The position numbers were made by a program, and so were the translations under genes. 64,000 nucleotides of DNA, taken from Flavobacterium sandaracinum (GTDB lineage Bacteria; Bacteroidota; Bacteroidia; Flavobacteriales; Flavobacteriaceae). Under the pieces are notes generated by a model that was not told the DNA's origin, did not search any database, and saw only the letters and a list, made by a program, of their open reading frames with translations. Positions 17,791 to 26,291 of this stretch are shown piece by piece (position 1 is the first letter of the stretch; every line of letters begins with the position of its first letter). The stretch is taken from NCBI RefSeq assembly GCF_004349135.1, contig NZ_SMFN01000008.1:1-64000 (forward strand), read 5' to 3'.

Positions 17791-18801
17791 CTACTCCAAT
17801 ACCGAATAATCTCCAATACTGATGCTGGTGAACTTCCCATCAAAACTAGCATGATTTCCGATCATGGCATTGTCCAAATTCGCATTTTTGATATGAGAAT
17901 GAGTTTGCACCAAACTGTTTTGTATCGTACTATTTGAAACATGGCATCCATCGCCTAAAGATACATTAGGCCCAACCGTTGCGTTTGTCAAAACTACATT
18001 TTTACCGATATAACACGGCGGAATAATCGTCGAATTCTCTAATTTGACATCAAAGTCTACTAAATGTTCGCCATCGCTATGTAAGAATCCTAGCATTCTA
18101 GAATTGGTTTCTACAGTTACATTTTTGTTACCGCAATCCATCCATTCGTCTACTTTTCCGGGAACGAAAGTCATCCCTTTGGCCATCATTTGCTTGATAC
18201 CATCATTGATTTGGTATTCGCCACCATGGATAATATTGTTGTCTAATACTAACTGCAGTTCGTTTTTCAGCACGGCTACGTCTTTAAAATAGTAAATTCC
18301 GATAACGGCAAGATCCGATACAAATGTGGCCGGTTTCTCTACCAATTCTACTATTTCGTTAGCATCGTTTAATTTTACAACACCAAAAGCTTCCGGTTCC
18401 TCTACTTGTTTTACCCAAATCACGCTATCTGCATTTTGATCTAAATCAAAATCAGCACGAATTAACGTATCAGCATAAGCGATAACTGCGGGTCCGCTCA
18501 AAGAATCTTTGGCGCACATAATCGCGTGACCGGTTCCTAAGGCTTCGTTTTGGTAATAAATAGTTCCTTTGGCACCTAGTTTTTGTGCGATAGCAAGTAG
18601 TTCTTCTTCTACTTTTTTACCAAAACTTTCGTGAATAATAAAGGCTACTTCTTCGATATCTTGATTTAACACTCCGGCGATATCTTCTACTAGACGGTGC
18701 ACCATTGGTTTTCCAGCTACAGGAATTAATGGCTTAGGAATGGTTAATGTATGTGGGCGAAGGCGTGATCCACGGCCAGCCATTGGGACAATTATTTTCA
18801 T
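17791..18801 (-). CDS. Sugar-phosphate nucleotidyltransferase with C-terminal beta-helix
   Basis: This 336-residue protein has an N-terminal nucleotidyltransferase domain (about 1-235) with the signature GRGSRLRPHTLTIPKPLIPV at 8-27. It also has EALGTGHAI, a YADTLI metal-binding region and the product-side motif EWMDCGN. The C-terminal 90 residues carry left-handed beta-helix hexapeptide repeats (NSTIIPPCYIGKNVVLTNA). It makes an NDP-sugar from a sugar 1-phosphate. The nucleotide and sugar cannot be fixed by eye; UTP, dTTP or GTP dependence are all possible. It follows dut on the same strand, a usual neighbourhood in flavobacteria. Confidence 0.88.
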   Translation of the reverse strand: MKIIVPMAGRGSRLRPHTLTIPKPLIPVAGKPMVHRLVEDIAGVLNQDIEEVAFIIHESFGKKVEEELLAIAQKLGAKGTIYYQNEALGTGHAIMCAKDSLSGPAVIAYADTLIRADFDLDQNADSVIWVKQVEEPEAFGVVKLNDANEIVELVEKPATFVSDLAVIGIYYFKDVAVLKNELQLVLDNNIIHGGEYQINDGIKQMMAKGMTFVPGKVDEWMDCGNKNVTVETNSRMLGFLHSDGEHLVDFDVKLENSTIIPPCYIGKNVVLTNATVGPNVSLGDGCHVSNSTIQNSLVQTHSHIKNANLDNAMIGNHASFDGKFTSISIGDYSVLE

Positions 18802-18904
18802 ATTATTTTTTATTGAAAAATTAAATGATTGAAAGATTTAAAAATTTAGTACAAATCTTTGAATTTTTTAATCTTTGAATTATTAAATTAATTTAGTTTT
18901 TAAC

Positions 18905-18992
18905 CGCAAAGTTCACAAAGGATTTCGCAAAGTTCGCAAAGTTTTTTTGTTTTATTATGCCACAGATTTAACGGATGAAACAGATTTTCACA
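18905..18992. repeat. Low-complexity intergenic repeat (GCAAAGTTC and ACAGATTT types)
   Basis: GCAAAGTTC-like words recur three times with variants (18905-18941). An ACAGATTTAACGG / ACAGATTTTC pair follows (about 18963-18992). Both word families are scattered in intergenic DNA of this lineage. The open frame across it is an artefact of the repeat. Confidence 0.6.
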
Positions 18993-19021
18993 ACTGTTAA
19001 CTGCGACTGAACACTGAATGC

Positions 19022-19456
19022 TTATTTCACTCCAGTGCTTCCAAAACCACCTTCTCCTCTGGAGGTTTCTGATAATTCCTGAACTTCGATCCACTCTGCT
19101 CTTTCGTGTTTTGCGATGATGAGTTGAGCGATGCGCTCTCCGTTTTGGATTACAAAATCTTCATTGGATAAATTTACTAAAATTACTCCAATTTCGCCAC
19201 GATAATCGGCATCTACCGTTCCGGGAGCGTTTAGGACTGTGACTCCGTTTTTGGCAGCGAGACCGCTTCGTGGACGCACTTGTGCTTCGTACCCAATAGG
19301 TAATTCGATGAACAAGCCTGTTTTTACGATAGCTCTTTCTAGTGGTTTTAGTGTTATAGCTTCGGTTATGTTCGCTCGTAAGTCCATTCCTGCGGAAGCT
19401 ATGGTTTCATAGTTAGGCAAGGCGTGCTGCGATTTGTTGATGATGTTTATGGTCAT
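19022..19456 (-). CDS. dut: dUTP diphosphatase (dUTPase)
   Basis: This 144-residue protein has all five trimeric dUTPase motifs: AGMDLRA (22-28), RPRSGLA (motif 2), [18 protein letters not shown] (motif 3, catalytic Asp in VDADYRGE), GERIAQLII (motif 4) and [10 protein letters not shown] (motif 5, C-terminal lid). It hydrolyses dUTP to dUMP and pyrophosphate. This keeps uracil out of DNA and feeds dTMP synthesis. It is downstream of the flippase gene on the same strand, separated by a structured intergenic element. Confidence 0.98.
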   Translation of the reverse strand: MTINIINKSQHALPNYETIASAGMDLRANITEAITLKPLERAIVKTGLFIELPIGYEAQVRPRSGLAAKNGVTVLNAPGTVDADYRGEIGVILVNLSNEDFVIQNGERIAQLIIAKHERAEWIEVQELSETSRGEGGFGSTGVK

Positions 19457-19525
19457 TTTTATTTGTTTATTTTGGAACTAGCAATGGCTTGCCGATTCAC
19501 ACTATTTATGTACTATTTATGTTCT

Positions 19526-19672
19526 AGCCGTGATGGAAGTGGAAAGCCTTTATTATGAAATTGTATTTTTTCTTGGGTAAAAAGAGCGACCGCAGGAAGC
19601 TCCTTTTTTGCCTTAGAAAAAAACAATTTCAGGAAAAAGCTTGAAACGTACAGCGCGATTAGCTCCTAAAGA
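19526..19672. ncRNA. Putative structured repeat/RNA element, copy A
   Basis: The outer stem is CTAGCCGTG near 19533 with GCGCGATTAG near 19653, 8 of 9 pairing if G-U is allowed. The inner parts are GATGGAAGTGGAAAGCCTTT and GAAACGTACAGCG. A long inner hairpin joins GAAATTGTATTTTTTC (19557-19572) to GAAAAAAACAATTTC (19616-19630). It continues through GGTAAAAAG/CTTTTTTGCC to GAGC/GCTC (19584-19587/19599-19602). A related copy with different stems lies at 31277-31390. I do not know which Rfam family, if any, it belongs to. It could be a small RNA, a terminator-linked element or a mobile repeat. Confidence 0.5.
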
Positions 19673-19677
19673 TTGTT

Positions 19678-21144
19678 TTAATTGTTTTTTCGTTTTATAA
19701 TTTTCATTAATAATTCTTTTTCGTTGTGGTATATAAAATACAAGAATATAAGTAATAACGGAATTCCAACGAAATAATTCTCTCGGAAACCGTAAAAAGA
19801 AATTGCCGAAAATCCTATTGAAATCAGCAGATACAACGCGATTTTATTGATGTCATACGGAATGGGATAATATTTGTTTCCAAAATAATAAGAGATAAAC
19901 ATCATGCTTCCGTACGCGGCTATAGTGGCGATTGCCGAACCGTAATAGCTCATTGTTGGGATTAAAAGGAAATTTAATGCGAGTGTGATTATCGCTCCCA
20001 CGATGGAAATGTACGCGCCTATATGCGTTTTGTCAATCAGTTTGTACCAAACCGAAAGATTGGTGTAGATACCCAGAAAGAAGTTGGCCAGAATAATCAG
20101 TGGTACCACTTTCATCGCTTCCCAATAGGATTCATCTTGGATCATAATGACTTTTAGAATATCAGCAAAAACGATTACGGACAGTAATATGAAAGACCCA
20201 AATATGACAAAATATTTGGTAATTGTAGCATACGTTTGTGGCGCATCTTTATTTTCAGAATGGCTGAAAAAGAATGGCTCAATTCCAAGCGTGTAGGCCG
20301 TACGGTACAAAACCATGAATAAACCAAGCTTGTAACAAGCGGAATATACTCCTACTTCGGCATCGGCAATATCCAGTGGCAATAAATAACCCAATAAAAT
20401 TTTGTCGAATTGTTCGTTGATGGCAAATGCTATTCCGGCGATCATTATTGGCGTGCCGTACTGCATCATTTGTTTCCATAATTTGTAATCAAAATGCCAT
20501 TTCAGTTTGAAATAATTGGGTGACAAAACTATAAAGGTGAGTAAGCTAGCCACAATATTAGATACAAATATATAGCCTATCTGAAAATCTTCCAGGTATA
20601 AAGAGCGTAAGATACTGTCTGGATTTGATGTTGCAATAGCAGGTAAATAACTCAAAAAGAAAAGGTTCAGAAAAAGATTGACCGCTACATTTCCTATTTT
20701 GATTATTGCATATTTTACGGGTTGCTGTTTGACCCTTAATTTAGAGAAGGGAACAATGACCAACGCGTCAAGTACTAAAATCCAAATGGTGTAACTGATG
20801 TATTGTTCGTCAATTTTAGCCCAACTCGATATTGTATTTCGGAAGAGTAAGGAGACAAATAAGAAGGAAATGGACGTCCAAAAAATAGAAATCGAAGTGG
20901 TTTCTACAACCGCACTTTTATTGGTTTCTTTATTGTAAAATCTAAAAAAAGCAGTTTCCATTCCATACGAAAGAATGACATTAAAGAAAATCATTCCTGC
21001 AAAAATGATGGAAACCTTTCCGTATTCCGCTTTTGGGAGTAATCCTGTGTACAACGGCACCAATAAAAAACTGAACATCCTTGGAATTACTGTTGCCAAT
21101 CCGTAAATCGCAGTTTGTTTAAAAAGATTTTTATATAATCCCAA
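19678..21144 (-). CDS. Polysaccharide flippase (MATE/Wzx-like)
   Basis: The product is about 488 residues with 12-14 predicted membrane helices. The typical family start is GLYKNLFKQTAIYGLATVIP, so I place the start at TTG 21144. The frame is open upstream to 21237, but those 31 residues are not family-like. Features include TAIYGLATVIPRMFSFLLVP and SYGMETAFFRFYNK, both typical of lipopolysaccharide/polysaccharide biosynthesis proteins of the MOP superfamily. It probably moves a lipid-linked oligosaccharide across the inner membrane. dut and the nucleotidyltransferase follow in the same direction. Confidence 0.88.
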   Translation of the reverse strand: MGLYKNLFKQTAIYGLATVIPRMFSFLLVPLYTGLLPKAEYGKVSIIFAGMIFFNVILSYGMETAFFRFYNKETNKSAVVETTSISIFWTSISFLFVSLLFRNTISSWAKIDEQYISYTIWILVLDALVIVPFSKLRVKQQPVKYAIIKIGNVAVNLFLNLFFLSYLPAIATSNPDSILRSLYLEDFQIGYIFVSNIVASLLTFIVLSPNYFKLKWHFDYKLWKQMMQYGTPIMIAGIAFAINEQFDKILLGYLLPLDIADAEVGVYSACYKLGLFMVLYRTAYTLGIEPFFFSHSENKDAPQTYATITKYFVIFGSFILLSVIVFADILKVIMIQDESYWEAMKVVPLIILANFFLGIYTNLSVWYKLIDKTHIGAYISIVGAIITLALNFLLIPTMSYYGSAIATIAAYGSMMFISYYFGNKYYPIPYDINKIALYLLISIGFSAISFYGFRENYFVGIPLLLIFLYFIYHNEKELLMKIIKRKNN

Positions 21145-21262
21145 AATGGTGTGTTTATTAAAATTAAGGAAACAAAAATAACTAATTCTTTGGTTTAATA
21201 CGACGAAGTGAATATTTGTTTTGAAAGAGAAAATCAATTACAAAAGCTTTTCTATTGCGCAA

Positions 21263-21733
21263 TTACCTTAATGGCTTTTCTGGGACATTCACTATTTTAT
21301 AAAAAAGGGTTTTACTTTCTTTCTTATATTCCAAAACTGCTTCGTTGCGTTTTAAATCGAATTTAGATTTTAGAATTACGGGCGCTTTATTTCCATATTC
21401 TCTTGAAGGATCTTTGTGCAGAATCACATCTTCCTTTTTATTGCTTTGCAAAAAAGAGGCTTTAAAGTCTTTTCGTGTGATTTCTTCAACCGGAGATTCT
21501 TGATTGTGAAAATAGATTTTTTCCAGTTTTATATTTGCTGACAGGGGATTTTTGAATTCGATGTAAAAATGAGTTGTGCTGCTTTCGGCATCATTTTTCT
21601 CTATTTGGTAAAATACGGATTGTATTTCTTGAGGAAATTCCTTCTGAAGTTCTGGTTTCATGGCACAAAAAGTAAGACTGATAGCGGTAATCAATAAGAA
21701 ACCAATTGTTTTATATTTTTTCATAATTTTCAT
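21263..21733 (-). CDS. Small exported lipoprotein, family not recognised
   Basis: This 156-residue protein has a signal peptide (KYKTIGFLLITAISLTFC) with a plausible lipobox (LTFC, Cys about 23). The rest alternates strands and polar turns (FYQIEKNDAESSTTHFYIEF, LEKIYFHNQE, NVPEKPLR) and looks like one beta-sandwich domain. ATG 21733 leaves a one-base gap after the acetyltransferase stop. ATG 21724 (MKKYKTIG) is the alternative start. It lies between an acetyltransferase and the flippase on the same strand. The function is unknown. Confidence 0.75.
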   Translation of the reverse strand: MKIMKKYKTIGFLLITAISLTFCAMKPELQKEFPQEIQSVFYQIEKNDAESSTTHFYIEFKNPLSANIKLEKIYFHNQESPVEEITRKDFKASFLQSNKKEDVILHKDPSREYGNKAPVILKSKFDLKRNEAVLEYKKESKTLFYKIVNVPEKPLR

Positions 21734-21734
21734 T

Positions 21735-22178
21735 TTAACTTAATCCTTCTTCATTCAAAATTTTGAGAAAGTGAAATCCTTTTGGGACATATCCTTGATT
21801 GTAATAAAAGCGATGCGCAGTATAATTTCCTGTAAAAGCGTCAAGAACAATCATCGTACAGCCCGTTTCTTTTGCTAAAGCATCAACATAATCAGTCATC
21901 ATTTTGCCAATCCCTTTATTGCGGTGTTCAGGATGCACAATGAAATTGTCAATTTCCAGATATTTACCAGACCACAATTTAGTGCCTGACCATAATCCCG
22001 AAATCCCTACGCAAACATCGTTTTCAAATACGCCTATTTGCTTGTAATTATGCGGAATCATTTCCGTAAGATAGGAATCGTATTTTTCTAAAGTGAAATT
22101 GGTATATAAATAGTGCATGACAGGATATTGCGCCAGCATTTCTTGTTTTGTGGTGAGTTCTTTGAGTTGTAGTGTCAT
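21735..22178 (-). CDS. GNAT-family N-acetyltransferase
   Basis: This 147-residue protein has the acetyl-CoA binding motif A: LEIDNFIVHPEHRNKGIGKM, with the R/Q-x2-G-x-G/A loop as HRNKGIGK. It is followed by MIVLDAFTGNYTAHRFYYNQ (motif B, with the acceptor-side Tyr). It transfers an acetyl group from acetyl-CoA to an amine; the substrate is unknown. It is the first gene of a short minus-strand run with the lipoprotein below, and is separated from atpG by the ATP synthase terminator. Confidence 0.9.
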   Translation of the reverse strand: MTLQLKELTTKQEMLAQYPVMHYLYTNFTLEKYDSYLTEMIPHNYKQIGVFENDVCVGISGLWSGTKLWSGKYLEIDNFIVHPEHRNKGIGKMMTDYVDALAKETGCTMIVLDAFTGNYTAHRFYYNQGYVPKGFHFLKILNEEGLS

Positions 22179-22210
22179 TCTTCCAAGTATTGTTTTAAAC
22201 TATAAAATTA

Positions 22211-22246
22211 AACAAAAAAAGAGTCACGCTACGCGTGACTCTTTAT
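22211..22246 (-). terminator. Rho-independent terminator of the ATP synthase operon
   Basis: A perfect 12-bp stem (AAAGAGTCACGC 22218-22229, GCGTGACTCTTT 22233-22244) has a 3-base loop. Read on the minus strand it is followed by seven Ts. It lies about 20 bases after the atpG stop. Confidence 0.92.
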
Positions 22247-22267
22247 ATATTTCGAATCAATAACCTA

Positions 22268-23128
22268 TTACCCATTCAACGCTTCAGCACCACCAACAAT
22301 CTCTAAGATTTCGTTAGTAATCGAAGCTTGACGTGCTTTGTTATAAGTTAATTTCAATTGATTTCTCAATTCTGTTGCGTTATCCGTTGCTTTGTGCATT
22401 GCAGTCATACGTGCGCCGTGCTCTGAAGCAAATGAATCACGAATCCCTTTGTACAATTGTGTTTTCAATGATTTTGGAATCAAAGTCAGTACAATTTCTT
22501 CTTTTGACGGTTCAAAAATATAATCACCTGTCGAAACTGGTACATCAGATTTTATAGGTGCCAATGGTAAAAATTGCTCCGTTTGAACGATTTGTGTTGC
22601 TGCATTTTTAAATTGGTTGTAAATCAACTCAATTTTATCGTATTCACCAGAAACGAATTTCTCGGTTAACAAGTCTGCGATTACAGCCACATTATCAAAA
22701 GTCAAATCGTCAAATACAGCGCTATGATTGTCTACAACCGGAAGTGTTTTACTTAAAACATCGTTTCCTTTTTTACCGATAGCAAAAACATCCACCTGTT
22801 TTCCAGCATAAAATTCTGCACGGCTTCTGGCTTCTTTAATGGCATTGGTGTTAAAAGCGCCAGCCAAACCTCTATTAGAAGTTATTACAACCAGTAACAC
22901 TTTTTTAACTTCGCGTTGTATTGTAAATTCACCACCTGCATCACCTTCAAGTGTAGCAGAAAGATTTTGCAATAGTTCCGTTAATTTTTCGGCATAAGGG
23001 CGCATTGCTGTGATCGCATCTTGTGCTTTCTTTAGCTTTGCTGCAGAAACCATTTTCATTGCCGATGTAATTTGCATCGTAGATGAAACGGAAGTAATTC
23101 TATTACGGATTTCCTTTAAATTTGCCAT
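22268..23128 (-). CDS. atpG: ATP synthase F1 gamma subunit
   Basis: This 286-residue protein starts MANLKEIRNRITSVSSTMQI, the conserved N-terminal helix that forms the rotor shaft, with TSAMKMVSAAKL. It has a Rossmann-like middle (VLLVVITSNRGLAGAFNTN). The C-terminal helix carries RMTAMHKATDNATELRNQL and ends ASITNEILEIVGGAEAL. It transmits rotation from the c-ring to the catalytic alpha/beta ring. It is the last gene of the operon here, because beta and epsilon are not present in the window. An 85-base gap with an inverted repeat separates it from atpA. Confidence 0.98.
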   Translation of the reverse strand: MANLKEIRNRITSVSSTMQITSAMKMVSAAKLKKAQDAITAMRPYAEKLTELLQNLSATLEGDAGGEFTIQREVKKVLLVVITSNRGLAGAFNTNAIKEARSRAEFYAGKQVDVFAIGKKGNDVLSKTLPVVDNHSAVFDDLTFDNVAVIADLLTEKFVSGEYDKIELIYNQFKNAATQIVQTEQFLPLAPIKSDVPVSTGDYIFEPSKEEIVLTLIPKSLKTQLYKGIRDSFASEHGARMTAMHKATDNATELRNQLKLTYNKARQASITNEILEIVGGAEALNG

Positions 23129-23136
23129 TGTTTTTT

Positions 23137-23210
23137 AAGTATTAAGATTTAAGTATTAAGTATTAAGCTCAGGACTAACCTTGATACTTAATACCTAATA
23201 CTTAATACTT
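23137..23210 (-). promoter_or_regulatory. Long inverted repeat in the atpA-atpG gap
   Basis: The arms at 23137-23167 and 23180-23210 can pair over 27 of 31 positions. They are built from AAGTATTAAG-type words and flank a 12-base loop. The whole gap is this hairpin, so the message folds between two cistrons. It may work as an attenuator or as an mRNA-stability/processing site. Confidence 0.7.
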
Positions 23211-23213
23211 TTT

Positions 23214-24791
23214 TTAGTTATATTTCGCTGATAATTCTTTTGCTACAGTTTCGATTACATCTGTAATTTCGTCTGTTAACTTTCCTGCTTTCAACGCATC
23301 AAGTGTAGCTCTGTGTTTGTTATTCAAGAATTCCAAGAAATCTTTCTCAAATTCTCTTACTTTATTCACAGGAACATTTCTCAATAAGTTTTTAGAACCA
23401 GCATAGATAATGGCAACTTGATCTTCAACAGTATAAGGATCGTTCAAACCTTGTTTCAAGATCTCAACGTTTCTTTTTCCTTTTTCAATTACGTTTAAAG
23501 TAACGGCATCCAAATCAGAACCAAATTTAGCAAACGCTTCCAATTCACGGAATTGTGCTTGATCTAGTTTTAAAGTACCTGCTACTTTTTTCATTGATTT
23601 AATTTGTGCATTTCCACCCACACGAGATACCGAAATACCTACGTTAATCGCTGGACGAACCCCTGAGTTAAACAAATCTCCATCCAAGAAAATTTGACCA
23701 TCAGTAATCGAAATTACATTTGTTGGGATATATGCCGAAACGTCACCCGCTTGCGTTTCAATAATTGGTAAAGCAGTCAAAGATCCACCCCCTTTTACAA
23801 TTGATTTCAATGAATCTGGTAAATCGTTCATGTCTTTAGCAATTCCATCATCAGCAATTACTTTACAAGCACGTTCTAATAAACGACTGTGTAAGTAGAA
23901 AACGTCTCCAGGGTATGCTTCACGTCCCGGTGGTCTTCTCAATAAAAGAGAAACCTCACGATACGCAACAGCTTGTTTAGATAAATCATCATAAACAATC
24001 AAAGCTGGACGACCTGAATCTCTAAAATATTCTCCAATTGCAGCACCTGCGAAAGGAGCATACACTTGCATCGGAGCTGGATCAGAAGCATTAGCAGCAA
24101 CAATAATGGTATACGCCATTGCACCTTTTTCTTCTAACATTTTAGCAATTCCTGCTACAGTTGACGCTTTTTGTCCAATTGCAACATATATACAGAATAC
24201 TGGTTTCCCAGCATCATAAAATTCTTTTTGATTTAAGATCGTATCGATACAAACAGTTGATTTCCCTGTTTGACGGTCACCAATAACGAGCTCACGTTGT
24301 CCACGACCTACTGGAATCATAGCATCTACTGCTTTGATACCGGTTTGTAATGGTTCAGTAACGGGTTGACGGAAGATAACTCCAGGAGCTTTTCTTTCCA
24401 AAGGCATCTCGTATAAATCTCCACCTATTGGTCCTTTTCCATCAATTGGAAAACCAAGTGTGTTTACTACACGACCTACCATTTGTTCTCCTACTTTAAG
24501 AGAAGCAATACGTTGTGTTCTTTTTGCAGTTGAACCTTCTTTGATTCCTGTAGAGGGTCCTAAAAGTACCACACCTACATTGTCTTCTTCAAGGTTCAAA
24601 ACAATAGCTTCTAATCCATTGTCAAATTCAACTAATTCTCCATATTGAACATTAGAAAGCCCGTAAATACGAGCAATACCATCTCCAACTTGAAGTACTG
24701 TTCCTACTTCTTCTAGTGTAGCACCAGATTCAAAACCTTCTACTTGCTTTCTTAATATTGCTGAAATTTCAGCAGGTTTAATTTCCGCCAT
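23214..24791 (-). CDS. atpA: ATP synthase F1 alpha subunit
   Basis: This 525-residue protein has the Walker A motif GDRQTGKST at 171-179. The noncatalytic-site features [11 protein letters not shown], the [10 protein letters not shown] loop and the ISVSRVGG arginine-finger region are also present. N-terminal beta-barrel and C-terminal helical domains are both in place. It forms the alpha3-beta3 hexamer with the beta subunit, whose gene is elsewhere. It lies 38 bases downstream of atpH and 85 bases upstream of atpG. Confidence 0.99.
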   Translation of the reverse strand: MAEIKPAEISAILRKQVEGFESGATLEEVGTVLQVGDGIARIYGLSNVQYGELVEFDNGLEAIVLNLEEDNVGVVLLGPSTGIKEGSTAKRTQRIASLKVGEQMVGRVVNTLGFPIDGKGPIGGDLYEMPLERKAPGVIFRQPVTEPLQTGIKAVDAMIPVGRGQRELVIGDRQTGKSTVCIDTILNQKEFYDAGKPVFCIYVAIGQKASTVAGIAKMLEEKGAMAYTIIVAANASDPAPMQVYAPFAGAAIGEYFRDSGRPALIVYDDLSKQAVAYREVSLLLRRPPGREAYPGDVFYLHSRLLERACKVIADDGIAKDMNDLPDSLKSIVKGGGSLTALPIIETQAGDVSAYIPTNVISITDGQIFLDGDLFNSGVRPAINVGISVSRVGGNAQIKSMKKVAGTLKLDQAQFRELEAFAKFGSDLDAVTLNVIEKGKRNVEILKQGLNDPYTVEDQVAIIYAGSKNLLRNVPVNKVREFEKDFLEFLNNKHRATLDALKAGKLTDEITDVIETVAKELSAKYN

Positions 24792-24829
24792 TTTATTTTA
24801 TAATTTAAACACTTAAATGTGCAATAAAA

Positions 24830-25363
24830 CTAATTACTTAACTCTCTCTTTAATACTTGTAATCTGTTGGCTATTGAAGCATTGTATTGCTTGTCGCCTA
24901 TTCTTAAAATAAATCCTCCAATAATTGAAGCATCTACTGTATTTTCAATTGTGATTTTCTTATCTGAAAGTGTTGCTATTGTCGCTTTCACTTTTGCTTC
25001 TAATGCAGCATCCATAGGAATAGCGGTAGTAACTTTAGCTACTTCAATACCATTCATCACGTCAGATAATTTGCTGTATTCTGTAGCAATACCTTCTAGA
25101 ATTTCGAATCTTTTGTTTTCAAATAACAAATGAAATAACCCTTGAGTAACTACATCAATACCTGCAAAAACTTCCAAAAGTGCTTTCTCCTTCACCTCCA
25201 CTTTTAAAGTTGGATTTTGGATAAAAGTACTCAATTCTAAGTTTCCATTGATTGTTGAAGCAATCAATTTCATATCGTTATTTACAACTTCGGCAACTCC
25301 TTTTGAGTTTGCTAAATCTAAAATTGCTGTTGCATAACGAATTGCTGCTCTTGTACTTGCCAT
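24830..25363 (-). CDS. atpH: ATP synthase F1 delta subunit
   Basis: This 177-residue protein starts with the typical helix ASTRAAIRYATAILDLANSK. It has the conserved middle NKRFEILEGIATEY and ends with the DASIIGGFILRIGDKQYNAS segment of OSCP/delta proteins. It links the top of F1 to the peripheral stalk. It begins two bases downstream of atpF, so the two are translationally coupled. Confidence 0.97.
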   Translation of the reverse strand: MASTRAAIRYATAILDLANSKGVAEVVNNDMKLIASTINGNLELSTFIQNPTLKVEVKEKALLEVFAGIDVVTQGLFHLLFENKRFEILEGIATEYSKLSDVMNGIEVAKVTTAIPMDAALEAKVKATIATLSDKKITIENTVDASIIGGFILRIGDKQYNASIANRLQVLKRELSN

Positions 25364-25365
25364 AA

Positions 25366-25866
25366 TTAGTTCAGTTTTACGTCACCTAACAATTTCTCCA
25401 CTAATTTAGTTTGAGCTTCTTTGTTAGACAATTCGTCTTTCAATAATTTTTCAGCAATACTCAATGATAAAGTAGAAACTTGTAATTTCAACTCAGCCAT
25501 AGCTGCATTTTTTTCACTTTCAATTGCTGCTTTCGCTTGTTCAATCATTTTCAATCCTTGAACTTGCGCTTCGTTTTTAGCATCCGCAACCATTTTTTCT
25601 TTCATTTCACGAGCCTCTTTAAGCATGTTGTCACGCTCTAATCTAGCTTCTTGTAAAATACGTTGGTTGTCAGCTTGAAGATTTTGCATTTCTTTTCTAG
25701 CGTTTTCAGCAGAAAGTAAGGCATTCTTGATTCCTTCTTCTCTATCATTTACTGCATCAAGAATTGGCTTCCAAGCGAATTTTTTTAACAAGAGTATTAA
25801 TCCAACAAATATCACTATCTGCCAGATAAACAAACCAAACGAAAAATCATTTATTAACTTATCCAT
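25366..25866 (-). CDS. atpF: ATP synthase F0 b subunit
   Basis: This 166-residue protein has one N-terminal membrane helix (about 8-28, FGLFIWQIVIFVGLILLLKKF) ending in FAWKPIL. A long charged helix follows (about 40-140, rich in Ala, Glu, Lys and Arg) and forms the peripheral stalk dimer. It lies between atpE and atpH. The atpE-atpF gap contains a strong hairpin. Confidence 0.97.
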   Translation of the reverse strand: MDKLINDFSFGLFIWQIVIFVGLILLLKKFAWKPILDAVNDREEGIKNALLSAENARKEMQNLQADNQRILQEARLERDNMLKEAREMKEKMVADAKNEAQVQGLKMIEQAKAAIESEKNAAMAELKLQVSTLSLSIAEKLLKDELSNKEAQTKLVEKLLGDVKLN

Positions 25867-25932
25867 TATATCTAATTATAAATTTTAAAGTATGTATTGC
25901 TTTTAATCGCAATTTGTAATGTTTTAATTTTA

Positions 25933-25971
25933 AAAACAATAGTTACAACCAACCGTTGCAACTATTGTTTT
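25933..25971 (-). terminator. Terminator-like hairpin directly after atpE
   Basis: AAAACAATAGTTACAAC (25933-25949) pairs with GTTGCAACTATTGTTTT (25955-25971) at 16 of 17 positions around a 5-base loop. On the minus strand it begins 13 bases after the atpE stop and the stem ends in four Us. It would either end part of the transcripts after atpE or protect the upstream mRNA. Confidence 0.75.
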
Positions 25972-25984
25972 ATTTTAGTTTTAA

Positions 25985-26176
25985 TTAAGATGCGAATAAC
26001 GCAGCAAAACCAATACCTTCAATAAGTGCAGCTGCGATAAGCATAGCTGTTTGGATTTTTCCAGAAGCCTCTGGTTGACGAGCAATAGCGTCCATTGCTG
26101 AACCACCAATTCTACCAATACCTAAACCTGCTCCGATAACAATCAATCCTGCTCCTACAATAGTTGGAATTTCCAT
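25985..26176 (-). CDS. atpE: ATP synthase F0 c subunit
   Basis: This 63-residue protein is a hairpin of two membrane helices. The polar loop contains ARQPEA (R33-Q34-P35). The ion-binding carboxylate is Glu53 in ALIEGIGFA. The glycine-rich first helix (GAGLIVIGAGLGIGRIGG) packs the ring. The usual Na+-ligand set is not obvious, so proton coupling is more likely. It is flanked on both sides by intercistronic hairpins, consistent with a need for many copies per complex. Confidence 0.97.
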   Translation of the reverse strand: MEIPTIVGAGLIVIGAGLGIGRIGGSAMDAIARQPEASGKIQTAMLIAAALIEGIGFAALFAS

Positions 26177-26236
26177 AATATATAAATTAAAAATTAAACA
26201 TTCAATTTGATTTTAGATTGAAGATTAACGATTTTT

Positions 26237-26291
26237 GATTTCAGAATTGCAAAATCTGCAATCATAAATCAAGTTTCAAAAATCTGAAATC
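26237..26291 (-). promoter_or_regulatory. Nested inverted repeats in the atpB-atpE gap
   Basis: GATTTCAGA (26237-26245) pairs with TCTGAAATC (26283-26291). Inside it ATTGC (26246-26250) pairs with GCAAT (26258-26262). The gap of about 114 bases lies upstream of atpE and could hold a translation-enhancing or processing structure. Confidence 0.45.

Noticed and set aside
18900..19094. Small protein of 64 codons with Cys-Glu-Leu repeats
   Set aside because: The frame is an artefact of the GCAAAGTTC intergenic repeat and runs into dut on another frame.
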